A stretch of DNA of 64,000 bases from Rosa chinensis (Eukaryota > Streptophyta > Magnoliopsida > Rosales > Rosaceae), in NCBI RefSeq assembly GCF_002994745.2, contig NC_037092.1, positions 86,218,398 through 86,282,397 of the forward strand. The letters are read 5' to 3'. The notes beneath the pieces are model-generated. The model did no database searches. It saw only the letters and a list, made by a program, of their open reading frames with translations, and was not told the origin of the DNA. Below are positions 35,482 to 47,894 of this stretch, piece after piece (the first letter of the stretch is position 1; every line of letters begins with the position of its first letter). Made by a program: the position numbers and the translations under genes.

Positions 35482-36611
35482 TCACATGTTCTCGTCTGTT
35501 TCTGAATTGTGACCAAAGACAAACGAGTTGTTATCTGCCTGGGCCATACGAGCAGTTGTTGCGTTGTCTTCGACATCTGTATCAACATACATCTTGTAGT
35601 GGTTGTCTGTTTCAAGCCTTTCAACCCATTGTAAGCATGCCAGTGTCGAATCTATCTCCTTTCTTGTGAGAGATAGGAAAAAGTCACTGCTGACAACGTC
35701 AGGATGATCGTAAGCAGTGATAATTGTTTTTCCTCCTGCTGCCAGGAAGGTATTCTTTGTATCTTCAGAGATGATCTTTTTGATATATTCTAGAGACATG
35801 GCCTTCATCCATGGAATGCTTGAATTTGGCTGGCCATTGTATCCAACACATGCGGGCTGAAGATATATTCTTTGAATAATTCTCACATAATGATACGGAG
35901 AAATGTACTCAACTTCACCATTTGTATCCATTCTGGGGGAGTGGATCTGAACTTCAGTCTCAGCATACAATCATTTTTTCTGACATTTTTGACTGTGTTG
36001 ACAATGATAGGGGGCAGTCCCTGAAGATCATCATTTGTTTTCGTCCATAGATTATGGACAAAACCATTTTCAACAAGCCAAAGCTTGTGTTCTTGAGGAT
36101 GTTCACTCTGAACATTGACTAAGTATCTTCCAACATAAGGTCCTGCAATAATGAAGAGGGTTTGAGGAATACATGCCTCAGAATTATGACTTCCTATCAG
36201 ATTATGGAATTCTAACCAGTCTGATTCTTTTAGTGCTATGATAGGAACTCTAGCACTTTCTGGATCTTCAAGGAAGTGAATTTTTTGTTTTCGAACAGCA
36301 CTCTGCTGTGTATGAATTTCTTCAAACTGTGGTCTAGCATTTTCATAGAGTTCTTCAGCAAGTGTGAAGAGAGCTGGGAACATCAAACCACTGCTTCTTT
36401 CCTGAAAGGCAAATAGGAGATTATCCAGAATTGATTTCTGGTGGTAAGCTAGCCTCCTGTCAGTTCTGAACACAAGGGCGTCAAATGTTTGAAGTTCATA
36501 ATTAAAAACATTTATTACTCCAGTTGGAGTAGGTTTGCTTTTTGGCAAAGCAACAGCCGTCAACGGTCTTGATGAGCCTTTACCGTCTGCCGTTTGAGAC
36601 GGGCTAGCCAA
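35482..36611 (-). pseudogene. Viral downstream gene (transactivator-position protein), frameshifted
   Basis: Two overlapping frames, 36611-35883 and 35970-35482, together cover one gene placed after RNase H and before the intergenic region. This is the position of the inclusion-body/transactivator protein in caulimoviruses, or of the second gene in florendoviruses. I see no diagnostic motif, so the function is from position only. A frameshift near 35900-35970 separates the halves. The first frame starts with a Ser/Pro-rich segment. Confidence 0.55.
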
Positions 36612-36884
36612 TCTTTTACCCTGGGATTGATAAGTTGGGGCTAGTCCTTTTGGACTTAGCAGAAACCTTTTGAGGATTTTTTCTTTAGGATCCTCAGCAG
36701 TTTCATGTTCTTTCCCAGTTTTTCTGTTCCTGAGATTGCGACCTTCGTCGTCATCTTTTCAGCTGAACATTACCAATTCTCTGGTTAAGGCGTCTGAAAG
36801 ATAGTTCCTGTTTCCTGCAATCAATTCAACAATATAATTAATCATATTGGTTAAGAAATAATTGCCAATTTGCTAATCTTCCTC
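36612..36884 (-). pseudogene. C-terminal end of the viral RNase H
   Basis: Read on minus, this segment continues the RNase H frame after the solo LTR, including NRNYLSDALTREL, typical of the end of a caulimovirid RNase H. It is followed by a spacer before the downstream gene. The joint with 39642 is marked by the duplicated tcctc. Confidence 0.7.
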
Positions 36885-39641
36885 TGACAGAACCCGCCCC
36901 GGATTTCACCCCGAAATCCGAAGTGGCCCTGCAGGGCCCACTTTTAGAAGAAATTCTACCAAAAATTTAGCGGAACTTCCCCTAAAAGTAGGCTACCCAA
37001 AACCTGTACGAAAACATTTACACTTCTAAAACATTCATCCTTATTCTCCTGGAGCCACCCTGCTCCCCAAATCAACATCAACCAAAAATCACATAACACA
37101 AATCACAACTTAAATAACATTAATTTCCTCAGGTAATCAGAGCAATTCTAACAGCAAGGGTAAACAAGGAAAACCTAAATCAAATAAAAACGCGGAAGCT
37201 ATGCTGTTGACTATGCCTCAACTCCAATGTACGCCCGACCTCAACTAATTTCGCCTGCAAACTGGGCATTTGAAACCGAAGGGCCCAGGGGAAAGTAATT
37301 GAAAAACACGTTAGAGTGAGTGGACAAAAATAAACGACTAAATAAATAATTTAAAAGAAAAGAGGTTGTATTACTTCCCCACGAATTTAAATTCGTAAAA
37401 CTTCGATGCATGCAACGTTTATAAAACGTATGTCTTTAAAACTCGGAGTCTCGTGAAAACATACCAGTCCCCGCTGGTTAAAAGAATCGGACTAACCCCG
37501 CTAGTCAAGTAACACATAAAGGATATGGGGAAAAGATGTCACCATACGGGTAAAGGAACCCCTTAGGCTCTACCTACCCTCGACTGCCACTCACACAAAG
37601 ATTGTGCGAGGAGGAGAACTAATAACCTCAACTTCCACTCACACATAGATTGTGCGAGAAGGAGACCAAATAACCTCGACTGCCACCCACGTGAGGAGGA
37701 GAATAAATCACCTCTACTGCCACTCACCAACACAAAGTAGGTGAGGAGGAGAACAAGCTACCTCAACTGCCACTCACCAACACAAAGTCAGTGAGGAGGA
37801 GACCTAATCACATAACCCGCGTATGGTGAGGAAAAATCATCGAAAACCAGTAAATCCATGTAGCTTCCCCACATTTCTCACGAGATAGAAACCATGTATT
37901 CAACGACGTGACCCCGCACGCCAAGATTACTCTCAATCTCAAAATGGATAAGTGAGAAATAGGAATAAATCGACGGCGTGTCCCACACGCCCAAATATTC
38001 TCAAATCCGTAACCAAAACCAGAAATTAGTATAGGTAAATCCCATTTCCAAAATCTCTCAAAATCTCCAAGAAGCCAACCAAATCCAAAATCCTTAATTA
38101 GGCATTCCCGATGCCAAAATCGAAAGTTAATAAACAATTGAGAATATCCAACTCCATTGAAACTCATCTTAACAATCTTCCAGGAGCTTAACTCGGTGAT
38201 TAGGGATATGCTTAATTCCGGAAATTTACCTCGGAAATAAGGAATTCATCAAATAATATTATAAATCAAAACCAACCTTTGAAACTCATTATTGAAAGCA
38301 AATCCATGATATAATTCGAAATCAATTTCCGAAAATTAATTCATTTCCTCAAAAAGTAATATGAATAATCACTAGAGCATTATTTTAAGAAAATAAATGC
38401 ATGCATCGCTATTTAAAACAAAAGTCCACTCACAGTACTATTCCGACGATCACGCATTCGTGTTCCGTCATCGAGCAATAGCTCGGTACGTCGTCCTGTA
38501 CACAATTATGTTTCCGTAAACGGCAATCCGATAAAATAAATACGAACCTAAACGAAACTCGAAAATCCCTATCTCCATTACTTCTCAAATTCCACCCAAA
38601 TCTCTTCCACAACACTACTTCCTCAATTTACATATTCCACAATGAAAACGAGGGAAATCCGACGGCCGGATTTCCCACAATTCCATCACAAAACTCCAAA
38701 CTTCGGAAATTCACAAACAATTTCAAACTCCTCCAAAATTCACCAAACTTCACATACAAGCTCTACAACAATATACAATTTAATGGGCTAAAAACTGAAA
38801 TTAAAACACTGCCATATAAGCCTCCACGCGCCGGCGGCCACCACCTCCGATGGCCACCAAATTTTAGCAGCACCATCATCTCATCATTCCAAACACTTTT
38901 CTCAACTACCACAACCCGAGAAAACAACTAGACCTAGGTCAACAATTAAGAAAACAGTAAACCCAGATTTATGAATAGTACCGAGAATTTCAAACCTTCG
39001 ATTCTTCCTCCACGCTGCAAATCGTGGCTTGAGGCTAGGGGCAAAATGATCCTTGCCAAAAACCGAACCTTCGACGCCAGTTTGGTGGCTGGAGACGGCC
39101 GGAAACGGAAGATATCGGCGTTGACCACTTCTGCTACAGTGAAACTTCAAGGACCCGATGCGTCATTTTCCAGCCAAGTCGCCGTGAGTTACCGCCGTGG
39201 GGAGGTTGGGTAGGGGTAGAGGAGTCGACCGGTGCTGATTGTTCGCTCCCAGGTGGCCGGAAGAGGGAGATGGCCGGAGTTGCAGAGAGAGCCGAGGAGA
39301 GGAAGAAAAACGCGGGGGAGGAGGAGAGAGAGAGAAAAAAGAAAAGTTACCTGCCAACAGTAAAAATTCAAATATATACTACTTACCGTAAACAGTAACT
39401 TTCACAATTTCGCGTATAACTTTCGCATATGAACTCCGATTTTTACGTACCACATATGCACGCGCTCGGTTTAACGTCCTCTACAACTTCCATGAAGAAC
39501 ATTTTCTCAAATTTTGACCCGAACAAAAAGTCATATTTTAGGGCCCCCTAAAAGTACTGAAACGACAGTAAAAGTGAAAGTAGTTGTCGTTTACCGTCCA
39601 AATGACTAGTAAAACGGTGGATTCAGGTTCGGGACGTTACA
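36885..39641 (-). mobile_element. Solo LTR, family A copy 2, inside the viral RNase H
   Basis: The element is 2757 bp. On minus it starts tgtaacgtcccg and ends gggttctgtca, the same ends as 18849-21665, with shared internal blocks such as gtcatttggacggtaaacgacaactac. Perfect 5-bp duplications tcctc flank it (36880-36884 and 39642-39646). It includes a local repeat of cgactgccactcacacaaag and variants (37577-37800). No gag or pol is present. It was inserted after the virus, because both halves of RNase H meet at its TSD. Confidence 0.92.
37577..37800. repeat. Imperfect tandem repeat in the solo LTR
   Basis: About five copies of a 40-50 bp unit containing tgccactcac and gaggaggag. They lie inside family A copy 2. 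Confidence 0.75.
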
Positions 39642-41690
39642 TCCTCTATCAGCAGCTTTATCAAGTTTAAAATTTTTGAAATTCTTTACTCTAGCACAAT
39701 CGGTGCGGACAGTAAAGGGTTTTCCAAGAAAAGCTGGAGAATTTAAAATTATTTTCTTGACAGCCAAAATTTCTTTTTCCCTTGTGGGATAATTTTCTTC
39801 TGCAGGGATGAATTTGCCACTACAAAATTTACAGATCTTTTCAATGTTAGTTCCTGGAGTTTTTGCCAGAACAACACCTGACCAGTAATTATCACTCGCA
39901 TCTGTTTGGAGGATAATTTCATCATTTTCCTCTGGTTGTTGGAGAGGAAGGGGATTCTTGCAGAGATTTTTTATCTGCTTCACAATTTTTTCATCATCTT
40001 CTGTGAAGTTCCATTTTCTTTTGGAACTGATTTTAGGAGATAACATTGCTGTTAGTCCTGAGATTTTGAGGATGAAATCTCTCCCATAGTTTATGACTCC
40101 TAAGAATCTCTCTAGACTCTTAGCATCAGGAATTCTATCTGGGAACTTCCAGATCTTCTCAAGGATGTGAGGTTGGAGTTTTATTACTCCATTCTTGATG
40201 TTTATTCCTAGGAAATCAACTTCTTCGAGGATAAAGAAGATTTTCTTTTCTTCTAGGATAATTCCATGCTGAACTATCAGCTTTACAACCTCATAGAGGT
40301 GTTTCATGTGTTCTTCTCTGTTTTTGGAGAAGATAAGAATGTCATCAATATAGACGACACAGAACTCCACAACATGTTTAAAGATGTTATCCATCTTTCT
40401 TTGGAAGATTGAGGGAGCTTGTTTTAGACCAAAAGGCATTACCATCCATTCGTAATGACCTTGTGGTGTTCCAAATGCAGTGAGAGGAATACTCTCAGGA
40501 TGCATCTTGACTTGCCAAAAACCAGACTTTGCATCGAATTTTGAAAAGACTTTAGCTCCTCTGAGCTGGTTGATCAGTACTCGTACTTGAGCAATTTGAT
40601 AACCGTCTTTGACAGTCTTCTTATTGACATCTCTGTAGTCAATCACCATTCTAACTTTTCCTCTAAGGTTTTCTGCATGATTTCTCACGTAGAATGCTGG
40701 AGCATGATGAGGGCTAGTGGAAGGTTGAATTAATCTCTTGTTCAGGAGATCTTCAATATCTTTTCTGAATTCTTTTTTATCTTCCTCTTTGTACTGAGGA
40801 ATGGCTTTGACATGACAGATAGCATTCATATCATGTAATCTCAATTCACAGACCACTGGGTCTTTTTCCCAAAACTTCTGAGGGTCTACATCGATATTCT
40901 GTTCGAGTAGTTTCTTGATTTTATCAAGAGTAGGAATTTTGTGAGACTCAAGCTTATTCTGGAAATGCTTGAGGTTATGCTCATGGATGAAACTAGCTTC
41001 TTCTTCTTCACTAGTTGTTTCCTCTTCTTCTTCTTCAGAAGATTCTTCAACAAGTAGTTCTTGTTGTTGTTTGATTTGGAGTATGGTTTCAAATTTGGGT
41101 TTGTAGGGGGTAAGATCACCACTATTCTGTTGCGATCTCTGATATTGTGTAGTAAAGTTTGGACCTACTACACTTTTGGCTTGAGTAAGCCTATCTGCCC
41201 AGAACACCCGTTCTCCTTTTCTGAAGCCTATCGCTTCTTCATCCTGGATGAATCTCTGTTGGAGAATAAAATCATTTCCCAACAAGAAATCTGATCCTTG
41301 GCCTTCAGATTGCCAAACATTGTGGATGATAAATGTTCCTCCACCAATGGTGATATGAACATTTTTTGCTACTTTGTTCATTGTAAGGTGACTTCCGTCA
41401 AACGTGACACCAGTAGCTGTTCTTTTCTTATCTTCTTTTCAGAGTTCTTCTGGAATTGCAAATCTTTTTGCAACCGTAAATCCTGATCCATTATCTACAA
41501 ATGCATGTAGATGATATTTCTTGTGGCCAGGGAATTTTAATTCAATCTCTATGTAGTTGCTGTACCTATTAGTAGAGACGATTTTCGACTGTTGAAGGTC
41601 ATTTTCTTGAGCTTGTTCCTGTGGAATGAAAGGTTTACATTCTTCTGGAACAATTTCTGGTGGTTCAACCAGTTCAATATTGTCATCGAT
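39642..41690 (-). pseudogene. Viral protease - reverse transcriptase - RNase H
   Basis: From the N-terminal side: a retropepsin-like site FVDNGSG near 41490, an in-frame TGA at 41439-41441, then an acidic region, the RT with the catalytic YIDDILIF (near 40340) and the MPFGLKQAPSIFQ segment before it, and RNase H starting LQTDASDNYWSGVV (near 39895). The RNase H is cut at 39642 by the solo LTR. In the virus this enzyme copies the pregenomic RNA to DNA. The catalytic motifs look unaltered, but the stop and insertion disable it. Confidence 0.88.
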
Positions 41691-41697
41691 TTTTTCT

Positions 41698-42528
41698 TCA
41701 TCGATTTTTTCTTCCTTTTTTTTTCGAGGAAGATGGTTCCATAATTTCTTGGAACAAGGCTTCTACCTTTTTCTCTTTTTGTTCAGAGAAATATTCCCTT
41801 TTTCTCTTCATATTCTTGTTCAACCAATGGTTGACAAGGCCATTCTTGGTTTTCCTCCTTGCTTCAGCTATGAAGCATTCTTTGTGATAAGTCTTTTTTG
41901 ACTCTTCACAAAACATAGGAAGTCCATTCTTTTCGTGACATAGACAGTAGTCACAAACAAATGTACCAGGGTTCACCTGATAAGCAGACACTGTTGCTTC
42001 TGTCTTGCTTTCTTCCCAGTTTTTTACTTTTAAGACATTCATCTGTCTGGATTCTAAGTATTCTACTTCAGAATCTCTTTCAGAGTCAGATCCTTCTTTT
42101 TCAGACCAGGCAGAGTAGACTGACCTGTCGTCTTCATCATCAGAATAGGCTATTTCGTAGCCTTTCATATTTGCAGTTTCTACTATGGGCTCATATTCTT
42201 CAAATAAAGCTTTAGTAGATCTTTTACCCTTTTCCGGGCATTCATTGACATAGTGCCCTTCAGCTTTACATAACCAACATCTGCAAGCTTTTTTGCTTGG
42301 TTGTTGTTTATGCTGATGATTATTCTTCTTTTTCTTGAAGAATTTCCTTTTAGGATCTTCATCCTGTTGTTTCTTGAAATTGGAGCTTTTCTTGAATTTC
42401 CAATCTCTTTTCTTATTAACCTTTTTAAATCTTTTGGGGTAATATTTTTTTTTTTTTTCTGTGGAACTTGGACTCATGACATCCCCAGTTGGTTGCCATT
42501 TACAGTATTCCATAACAGAAATTTTCAA
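41698..42528 (-). pseudogene. Viral capsid C-terminal region with zinc knuckle
   Basis: A Lys-rich basic tract (KKKKYYPKRF and similar) precedes CWLCKAEGHYVNEC, a CX2CX4HX4C zinc knuckle as in pararetroviral coat proteins. A second Cys/His cluster (CDYCLCHEKNG...C...H.EC) follows an acidic segment. The knuckle binds nucleic acid during packaging. The frame is open but separated from the capsid core by a frame change near 42530-42645. Confidence 0.85.
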
Positions 42529-42644
42529 CTCCTTTGAGTTGTTTCTTAGCCATCTTTGCTCTAAGATTGGCTTTGCATTGTTCTTTCAATAATTGCCTGA
42601 TTCTGTCGGCAATTCCTCTAATTGAAAATCTTTCAATTGGTTTT

Positions 42645-43286
42645 TCAGCTATGCTTTTCTCTCACAGCTGTTCTCCATGGTTCAGGGAGTTTTCTGTGCA
42701 ACAGGTTGACTAGATCAGTATTCTCTAGTTCACCAATCGTACAGTAATATTCTTGAAATTCATTCAAGTATTCTTCAAAATATCTCATGTCACAGATTTT
42801 GAGAGCATATATATTTGATTTGGCCATTTCTTTAGCCTTTTCACTCAGATTTGAAAGATCTCTATAGAACTGATCATACAGAGGTACTGCAAAATCATAC
42901 GGAGATTTCGAAGTTTTGATTTCTTCCAGCCATTCTTTTCCTCTGGCCGTCTCTTTGAAAGAGAAGTAATACTTTTTTCCTACTCCTGTGAGGGTAGTTT
43001 CAAAGTACATTTGAAGATCAGGAGCTTCGAATTTTCCAAGGGTAAGAGCAGAGGCCATCATCAGGCTATCTACTCATTGGTCAAGAGTTTTTCTCTTGTC
43101 TAGAGCTTTATCTAAATCGAGCCAGATACCATAATTGGAAATTGGTACTCTGGGTATTTTGTCCTCTGGGACAAATCTTTGAGAATTTCTTTCTCCATTT
43201 TTCCCCATAGGGGCTTTCTGTATAGGGAGTTTCTGTTTTCCCTTTTCTCTAATGATGAAAGTTTTGGAACTTTCTCCTTCTTCCAT
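42645..43286 (-). pseudogene. Viral capsid core region, frameshifted
   Basis: Two frames (43286-43074 and 43061-42645) lie directly upstream of the zinc-knuckle region. The second contains FYRDLSNLSEKAKEMAKSN and a FQEYYCTIGELEN segment, resembling the gag-like core of caulimovirid coat proteins. The call is from weak similarity plus position. A frame change at about 43065 and another after 42645 break it. Confidence 0.6.
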
Positions 43287-43295
43287 TTCAATATC

Positions 43296-44808
43296 TTAAT
43301 AGGGAAGGAGTTTTCTTTCCTTTCCTGGTTTGAATTTTTTCATTTCTTCGATTAGTTTTTCTAATTGTTCAGGACTTTCGCAGGACTCTGCTTCATCATA
43401 GAGATCATAGAGCTTTTGTGCTCTAAGCATATTTACTGGTCTGTTCAGATCAGCTTCTAATTCTTCTTCAGTGATAGACTCTGTTGGTTCTTCAACAGAG
43501 AATTTGGTACCACTAACACTAGCTTCTCTAGTGCTGTAGCTTCTTCTTAGAAGATTTTTGTTTATCCTGATATTTTCAGGACAAACGTCACTTTTTCTGT
43601 GATCGTCAAATTTTAGACTGATATCTCCAGTCTTTCTGCTTTCATAAATTGCCGCTTTGGCATATTCTGCTGGTTTTTTCGGACCAGATAGTTTCCATTC
43701 AATAGGAAAAGTTACTTCATTCCAAGTAATCTTGTGAATCTGTTGTGAATGGTTCTTCTGACTGGTGAGGAATCCAGTAGTAAGATCTGGGATATATGAT
43801 ATCCTTGTTTTTGGTTCTACTGTGGTACTCATCAGTTTATAGTATATTCTATATACTATTGCCAATTCTTGCATATCTTTTTTCATAGATATGCCATCTG
43901 TCTTGACTCTCAGTCTAAGACAGTGAGCTGGTTGAGAAATTTGGAAAGCAGTTGAAATATGCCACTTGATTGCATAAAGATGCTTCAAGTGTTCCCAATA
44001 GACTAGCTTGAAATTCTGTTAGTCTATTGTCTTGTAAGACACATAGAATTGAACAGTTTATGCCTTCTCGGGCAAGAAGTTTTATGCCAACTTGGACTGC
44101 TTCAATGTGCATAAATTGATAATTTTTTGTTCTTGCTCGGGCAACTTCAGCAGGAGTGATCATCAAGAGATTTGTTTCTCCTGTTGTAGAAGGGGTTGTA
44201 AATTCCAATAATTTGAAGTGATAGCTATCCATCAGGTGAAATTTTCCCCTTTTGTAGATTTGTTTAAAATCTAGCTTTGGAATTAAGGCGTTTTTTACCT
44301 CTTGTTCGATTTCGTTGAATTCGAATTCTTCAGCAATTAGGAGTTGTACTCCTTTCTTTTTCCCGAAGATGCTCATCATTTTGACATCTCGAGTTTCTTT
44401 TGGATTTTCATACCGAATACTAATATAACTAGTTGATGGTTCCAGAAAAATCATGTTTGGAACATGATTCTTCTCTGGCCTTTCTAATGGTTTGAATCCA
44501 TTAGTTTTCTTTGTTTTTACTGTAGGCACTTTCTTGTCCTTCAGTATATTTTTCATAGAATCCAGCGTTTTTTGCTGTTCATTGATTTTTCTGCTAACAC
44601 TTGTTAGCTTTTCTTCTTCCGTTTTTGGAAGTTCCTTGATATAATCCAGTTTGTTTTCCAATTTTTCTAATTGGTGGATTATAACAGGTATTTTTTCTAG
44701 ATGATCTTGACATCTAGATAGTTCTTTCTGCAGGATCTGATATTTCTCATCAGATGATTTCAGTAGAGAATTCAACTTCTCTATTATTAAATCAGACATT
44801 GTGCCCAT
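43296..44808 (-). pseudogene. Viral movement protein and following region, frameshifted
   Basis: The frame 44808-43915 starts 30 nt after the primer-binding site. It has a coiled-coil-like first 100 residues, then a segment with KLDFKQIYKRGKFHLMDSY and ILCVLQDNRL that fits the caulimovirid movement-protein fold by position and general pattern. A frame change at 43915-43988 continues it in the frame 43988-43296, which ends with an acidic region and a stop. Movement proteins carry virus through plasmodesmata. The assignment is moderate, since no unique motif is decisive. Confidence 0.6.
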
Positions 44809-44837
44809 TGGGGATTCCCCTGCTGAGCTCTTTACAA

Positions 44838-44849
44838 GCTCTGATACCA
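44838..44849 (-). promoter_or_regulatory. tRNA-Met primer-binding site of the viral element
   Basis: On minus the sequence is TGGTATCAGAGC, complementary to the 3' end of plant initiator tRNA-Met and used by caulimovirids and plant LTR elements to start DNA synthesis. It is a perfect 12-base match located just upstream of the movement-protein frame. Confidence 0.85.
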
Positions 44850-44862
44850 GTGATTTGCGGAT

Positions 44863-45108
44863 CTAACTAATGCTCATATAATCAAGAGGTTTTTGTTCCT
44901 CTTTTAGCATATATAAGAGATTTTTAATCTCTTGCTCTATTTTATAGATTCTTGTTTGAAGTCTAAAGATGATATCCCAATAGTCAGGAGTTTCTCTTTT
45001 AAGATTTTCTCTTAAATCTTTCAATTTTCTCAATTTTTCTCTTTCCTTCCTCAATTCTTTGCTAGTATTTTTACAAATAACATTTAACTCAAGTCTGTCA
45101 ACGATCAA
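44863..45108 (-). pseudogene. Small viral leader frame (81 codons)
   Basis: This intact frame of charged, helix-prone residues (KELRKEREKLRKLKDLREN) ends 13 nt before the primer-binding site. Soymoviruses have a small frame near the primer site, so it may be a real leader gene. It has no recognised motif, and its start may be further upstream or absent. Confidence 0.4.
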
Positions 45109-45165
45109 AATTATGAATAGTAAAGTTTATCTGTTTACCTTTGAATATAGAGGATGAAATTTAGC

Positions 45166-45489
45166 TGCAATTATAATCTAGACAAATAAATTTAATATGG
45201 GCCCACCACGTTTCATCAAAAGGAAAATAATAGGAAACAAATGAATAGTAAAAGCAAGAATTAGAGAGAGAGGGGTACTAATGGTATAAACATTAAGTGA
45301 AATGAATAGTTGGGAGAAAAAGAGAAAACTTTTGTGTGAATGGGGTTGAAAATAAGTTGGTGGAGTGTATGGGGTGTATTTTGGTATTTTCTGGGTAAGT
45401 GGTCATTATCCCTAAATAGTACTCTCTAATAATTTTTCATATTATATGTAAATAAAACATGTATCTTGTTTTTTGAATAAACATGTACT
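45166..45489. other. Flank between the viral element and Copia copy 3
   Basis: Contains ttttctgggtaagtggtcattatccct at 45388-45415, similar to a long-TIR element end (compare 14968 and 23161). No partner end was confirmed on this side. Confidence 0.4.
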
Positions 45490-45725
45490 TGTTTAAGGAA
45501 AATGATATTTGGGAGAGAAATTATTATATCTTTCATTGATAATAGAATTCTCTTTATATAGATAATTACAAGCATAGAATCAGAGTTGTACGTGAAAACA
45601 TAATCACACAATGATTGGATATTTACGAAGATATTTTCGAGGATATCTCTAAGATTAACCCTATTACAACTTCGACAAGTAACCTAGAGTTTTAGCTAGA
45701 CACATATTCTGGATATACTTGAACA
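45490..45725 (-). repeat. 3' LTR of Copia copy 3
   Basis: Starts tgtttaagg and ends cttgaaca, followed by ctcccc, the complement of the polypurine tract. TATA-like ctttatatagat. Confidence 0.9.
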
Positions 45726-45837
45726 CTCCCCACGTGATGCTCCTCTCGTTGCCTCGTCAAAAACCTTGCCGAGTAACAAAAACTCAATGGGACAAAAATA
45801 ACCTCGGTCGAAGGAGAAAAATAGTACAACAAACCCT

Positions 45838-46734
45838 TCACGTTTCGAGACCATACATGTAGACATCTCCCCCTGATGTCTGCATCTCCCTCTGATGACT
45901 ACGGTCATGAGAGTTCGGATAACTTCCGTAAATGATGCTACCAACATGTTTCTCGAAATTGGAATCTGCCACACTATCCTTAGATCGAACCTTGTTCACT
46001 TTGATCTTGAGGAGAGTCTGTTGTTGCTGATGATGCTTGGTCTTTATTTGTTCAATGCAAGCAGCATTATCCTCATAAATGCTCGTAGGCTCATCTGTGG
46101 TAGAATTCAAACCACAATTGCTTCGAACATGCGTAATTATGGATCCAATCCATATACATTCACAAACCGCTTCGTGAAGAGCAATAATCTCTGCATGGTT
46201 CGAAGATATGGCGATAACGGTATGCTCCGTAGACCTCCAAGATATCACGGTCTTGCCCATGGTGAACACTTAACTAGTTTGGGAATGACCTGTGTGTGAG
46301 TTAGAGAGGTATCTAGCATCAGCAAGACCTTCTAAAACACTAATGTTGTTTTGGGATGGGGATAGGTAACGTAAGCCAGTGTTGGTGGCGTTCCAGGTGT
46401 GTGATGGGTCCGAATTCATCATCTCTCTGTAGGGATAGAACAAGTCCATATCAATTATACACCTCAAGTATCGAAAGATATCTTTTACACTAATCCAATG
46501 GCGTCGCGTTGGCACATAGCTATACTTAGCTAACAAGTTCACTGAAAATGAGATGTCCGGTCTTGTGCATTGAGCTAAGTACAATAATGCGCCTATTGTG
46601 CTCAAGTAGGGCATTTTTGCCTCTAGCACATCTTCGTCATCATCCTTTGAACGAAGATGATCCTGTTTAGGATCAAGACTATTGAGGATCATGGGTGTGC
46701 TTGAAGGCTTGACCTTGTCAAAATGTCTAAGCAT
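45838..46734 (-). pseudogene. Copia RT C-terminus and RNase H
   Basis: The frame 46734-46270 has MLRHFDKVKPSSTPMI, YLSTIGALLYLAQCTRPDIS and HWISVKDIFRYLRCIIDMD. The frame 46269-45838 continues with FTMGKTVISWRSTEHTVIA and SSNHAEIIALHEAVCECIW, the catalytic end of Copia RNase H. A one-frame shift near 46270 separates them. RNase H would remove the RNA template during reverse transcription. Confidence 0.88.
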
Positions 46735-47281
46735 CCATCAACAAGATGCTCAAGTTCCAAGCAGAGACATAATCGTGTTCTCCCAAGATCCTTCATCTCA
46801 AACTCAGATTTCAAGTGTTCAACGGTTTCCCTTAACTCCTTAAGGGCTTCCAATGAAGATCATGTTCAACATGAACTGCAATAGGATCTGGAATTTGTCG
46901 TAGAGACGCGAGGGCATTCACATATCCCTTCCCAATCAAGTAGTCACTTTAGTGAGCATTTCAACCTCATTACAAATGCGCGTGGTCTAAAGCCACTTGA
47001 CTTGGGTAAATGAAGTTCACCATGAACCTTCTTGTACATTCCGTATCTAGATCTCCATAGAGATACGTAGTGACCACATTCGTAAGCTGTATGTTCAATT
47101 ATTCAGAAACTACCAAACTGACAGGGTAGTGGAGTGCAATGACATCCATTACGAGAGAATATGTCTCATTGTAGTCGATTCTAGGGCGTTTTATGAGAAG
47201 CCTTGCATCATAAGGCTAGATTACCATCTCTTTTTCTCATCACGCTTTCTAACGAAGACTCATTAGTCAATAGGTTTTATG

Positions 47282-47573
47282 TTAAGAGGTGTTGGCATCA
47301 TTGGCTCTATAAACCTTCATTTTCATTAGATAATCCAACTTAACATGGATCGCATCTTTCCATTTAGGCCGAATTTCTCTACGTTGGCATTCATTCATCA
47401 ACGGAGCGTGGTTCATTATCATCGAACTCAACAAACTCATGTGCAATGAAATACGTGAATACATCATCAATCATGATGGAGTTTCTATCCCACGTCTCAT
47501 GTACACTAGTGTAATTTTCAAAGCGCTCTATATTCTCAGGAATAGGTTCTGTCATTGAGGCGTCCTCCAACAA
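47282..47573 (-). pseudogene. Copia region before the RT
   Basis: The frame contains EFVEFDDNEPRSVDECQRR-type residues in two frames (47573-47391 and 47470-47282), the acidic spacer and RPKWKDAIHVKLDYL-like RT start of this Copia family. It matches the same part of copies 1 and 2. Stops and shifts are present. Confidence 0.7.
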
Positions 47574-47894
47574 TAACCATAATCCAGAACATCCTCATGA
47601 GACGGATTTTGAGTGTCGATGATTAAAGGATTGAGTTGTGCCAAAGTATCCTTCGAACCCACGGCCTTCTACACATCTTAGCTGGGGCCATGGTCTGTAA
47701 CGCCAGTGTGCCACTCTCTATGGCGTTGGTGCCATGCCTACCTCAGTGTAGGGTGGCTTTACGTCCTCTTGTAGGGACGTCCATCCTTGCAGGCATGTTA
47801 TCAGCAGATATGTGTGTTCTCATCACTTTAACAGGGATCGAGATAAGGCATAGTGGGGACAGGTCACGATAATTCCTGTCGTTCATGTTGAACA

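Larger units (their letters stand above)
34960..45165 (-). mobile_element. Endogenous pararetrovirus (Caulimoviridae), degraded
   Basis: Minus-strand order is: short leader frame, tRNA-Met primer site, movement protein, capsid region with zinc knuckle, protease-RT-RNase H, a downstream gene, then an intergenic region with a TATA box. This is one genome-length unit, without LTRs. It is broken by frameshifts, by an in-frame stop between protease and RT, and by a solo LTR inside RNase H (36885-39641). The order and motifs are established for Caulimoviridae. The genus is uncertain; petuvirus or florendovirus-like relatives are plausible. The outer edges are approximate. It cannot encode a complete virus as found. 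Confidence 0.88.

Noticed and set aside
35397..35669. Open frames on plus across the viral element and opposite pol genes
   Set aside because: They are shadows of minus-strand coding frames, with no domains and no start context.
44838..44849. A tRNA-Met-like sequence as a tRNA gene
   Set aside because: Only 12 bases match; it is a primer-binding site, with no cloverleaf around it.
34590..45415. The viral element might lie inside a long-TIR transposon, since both flanks have gggtaagtgg-like or ttgccc-like words
   Set aside because: The two ends do not match each other as inverted repeats, and the flanks aaatatt and aaatagt are not a clear TSD.
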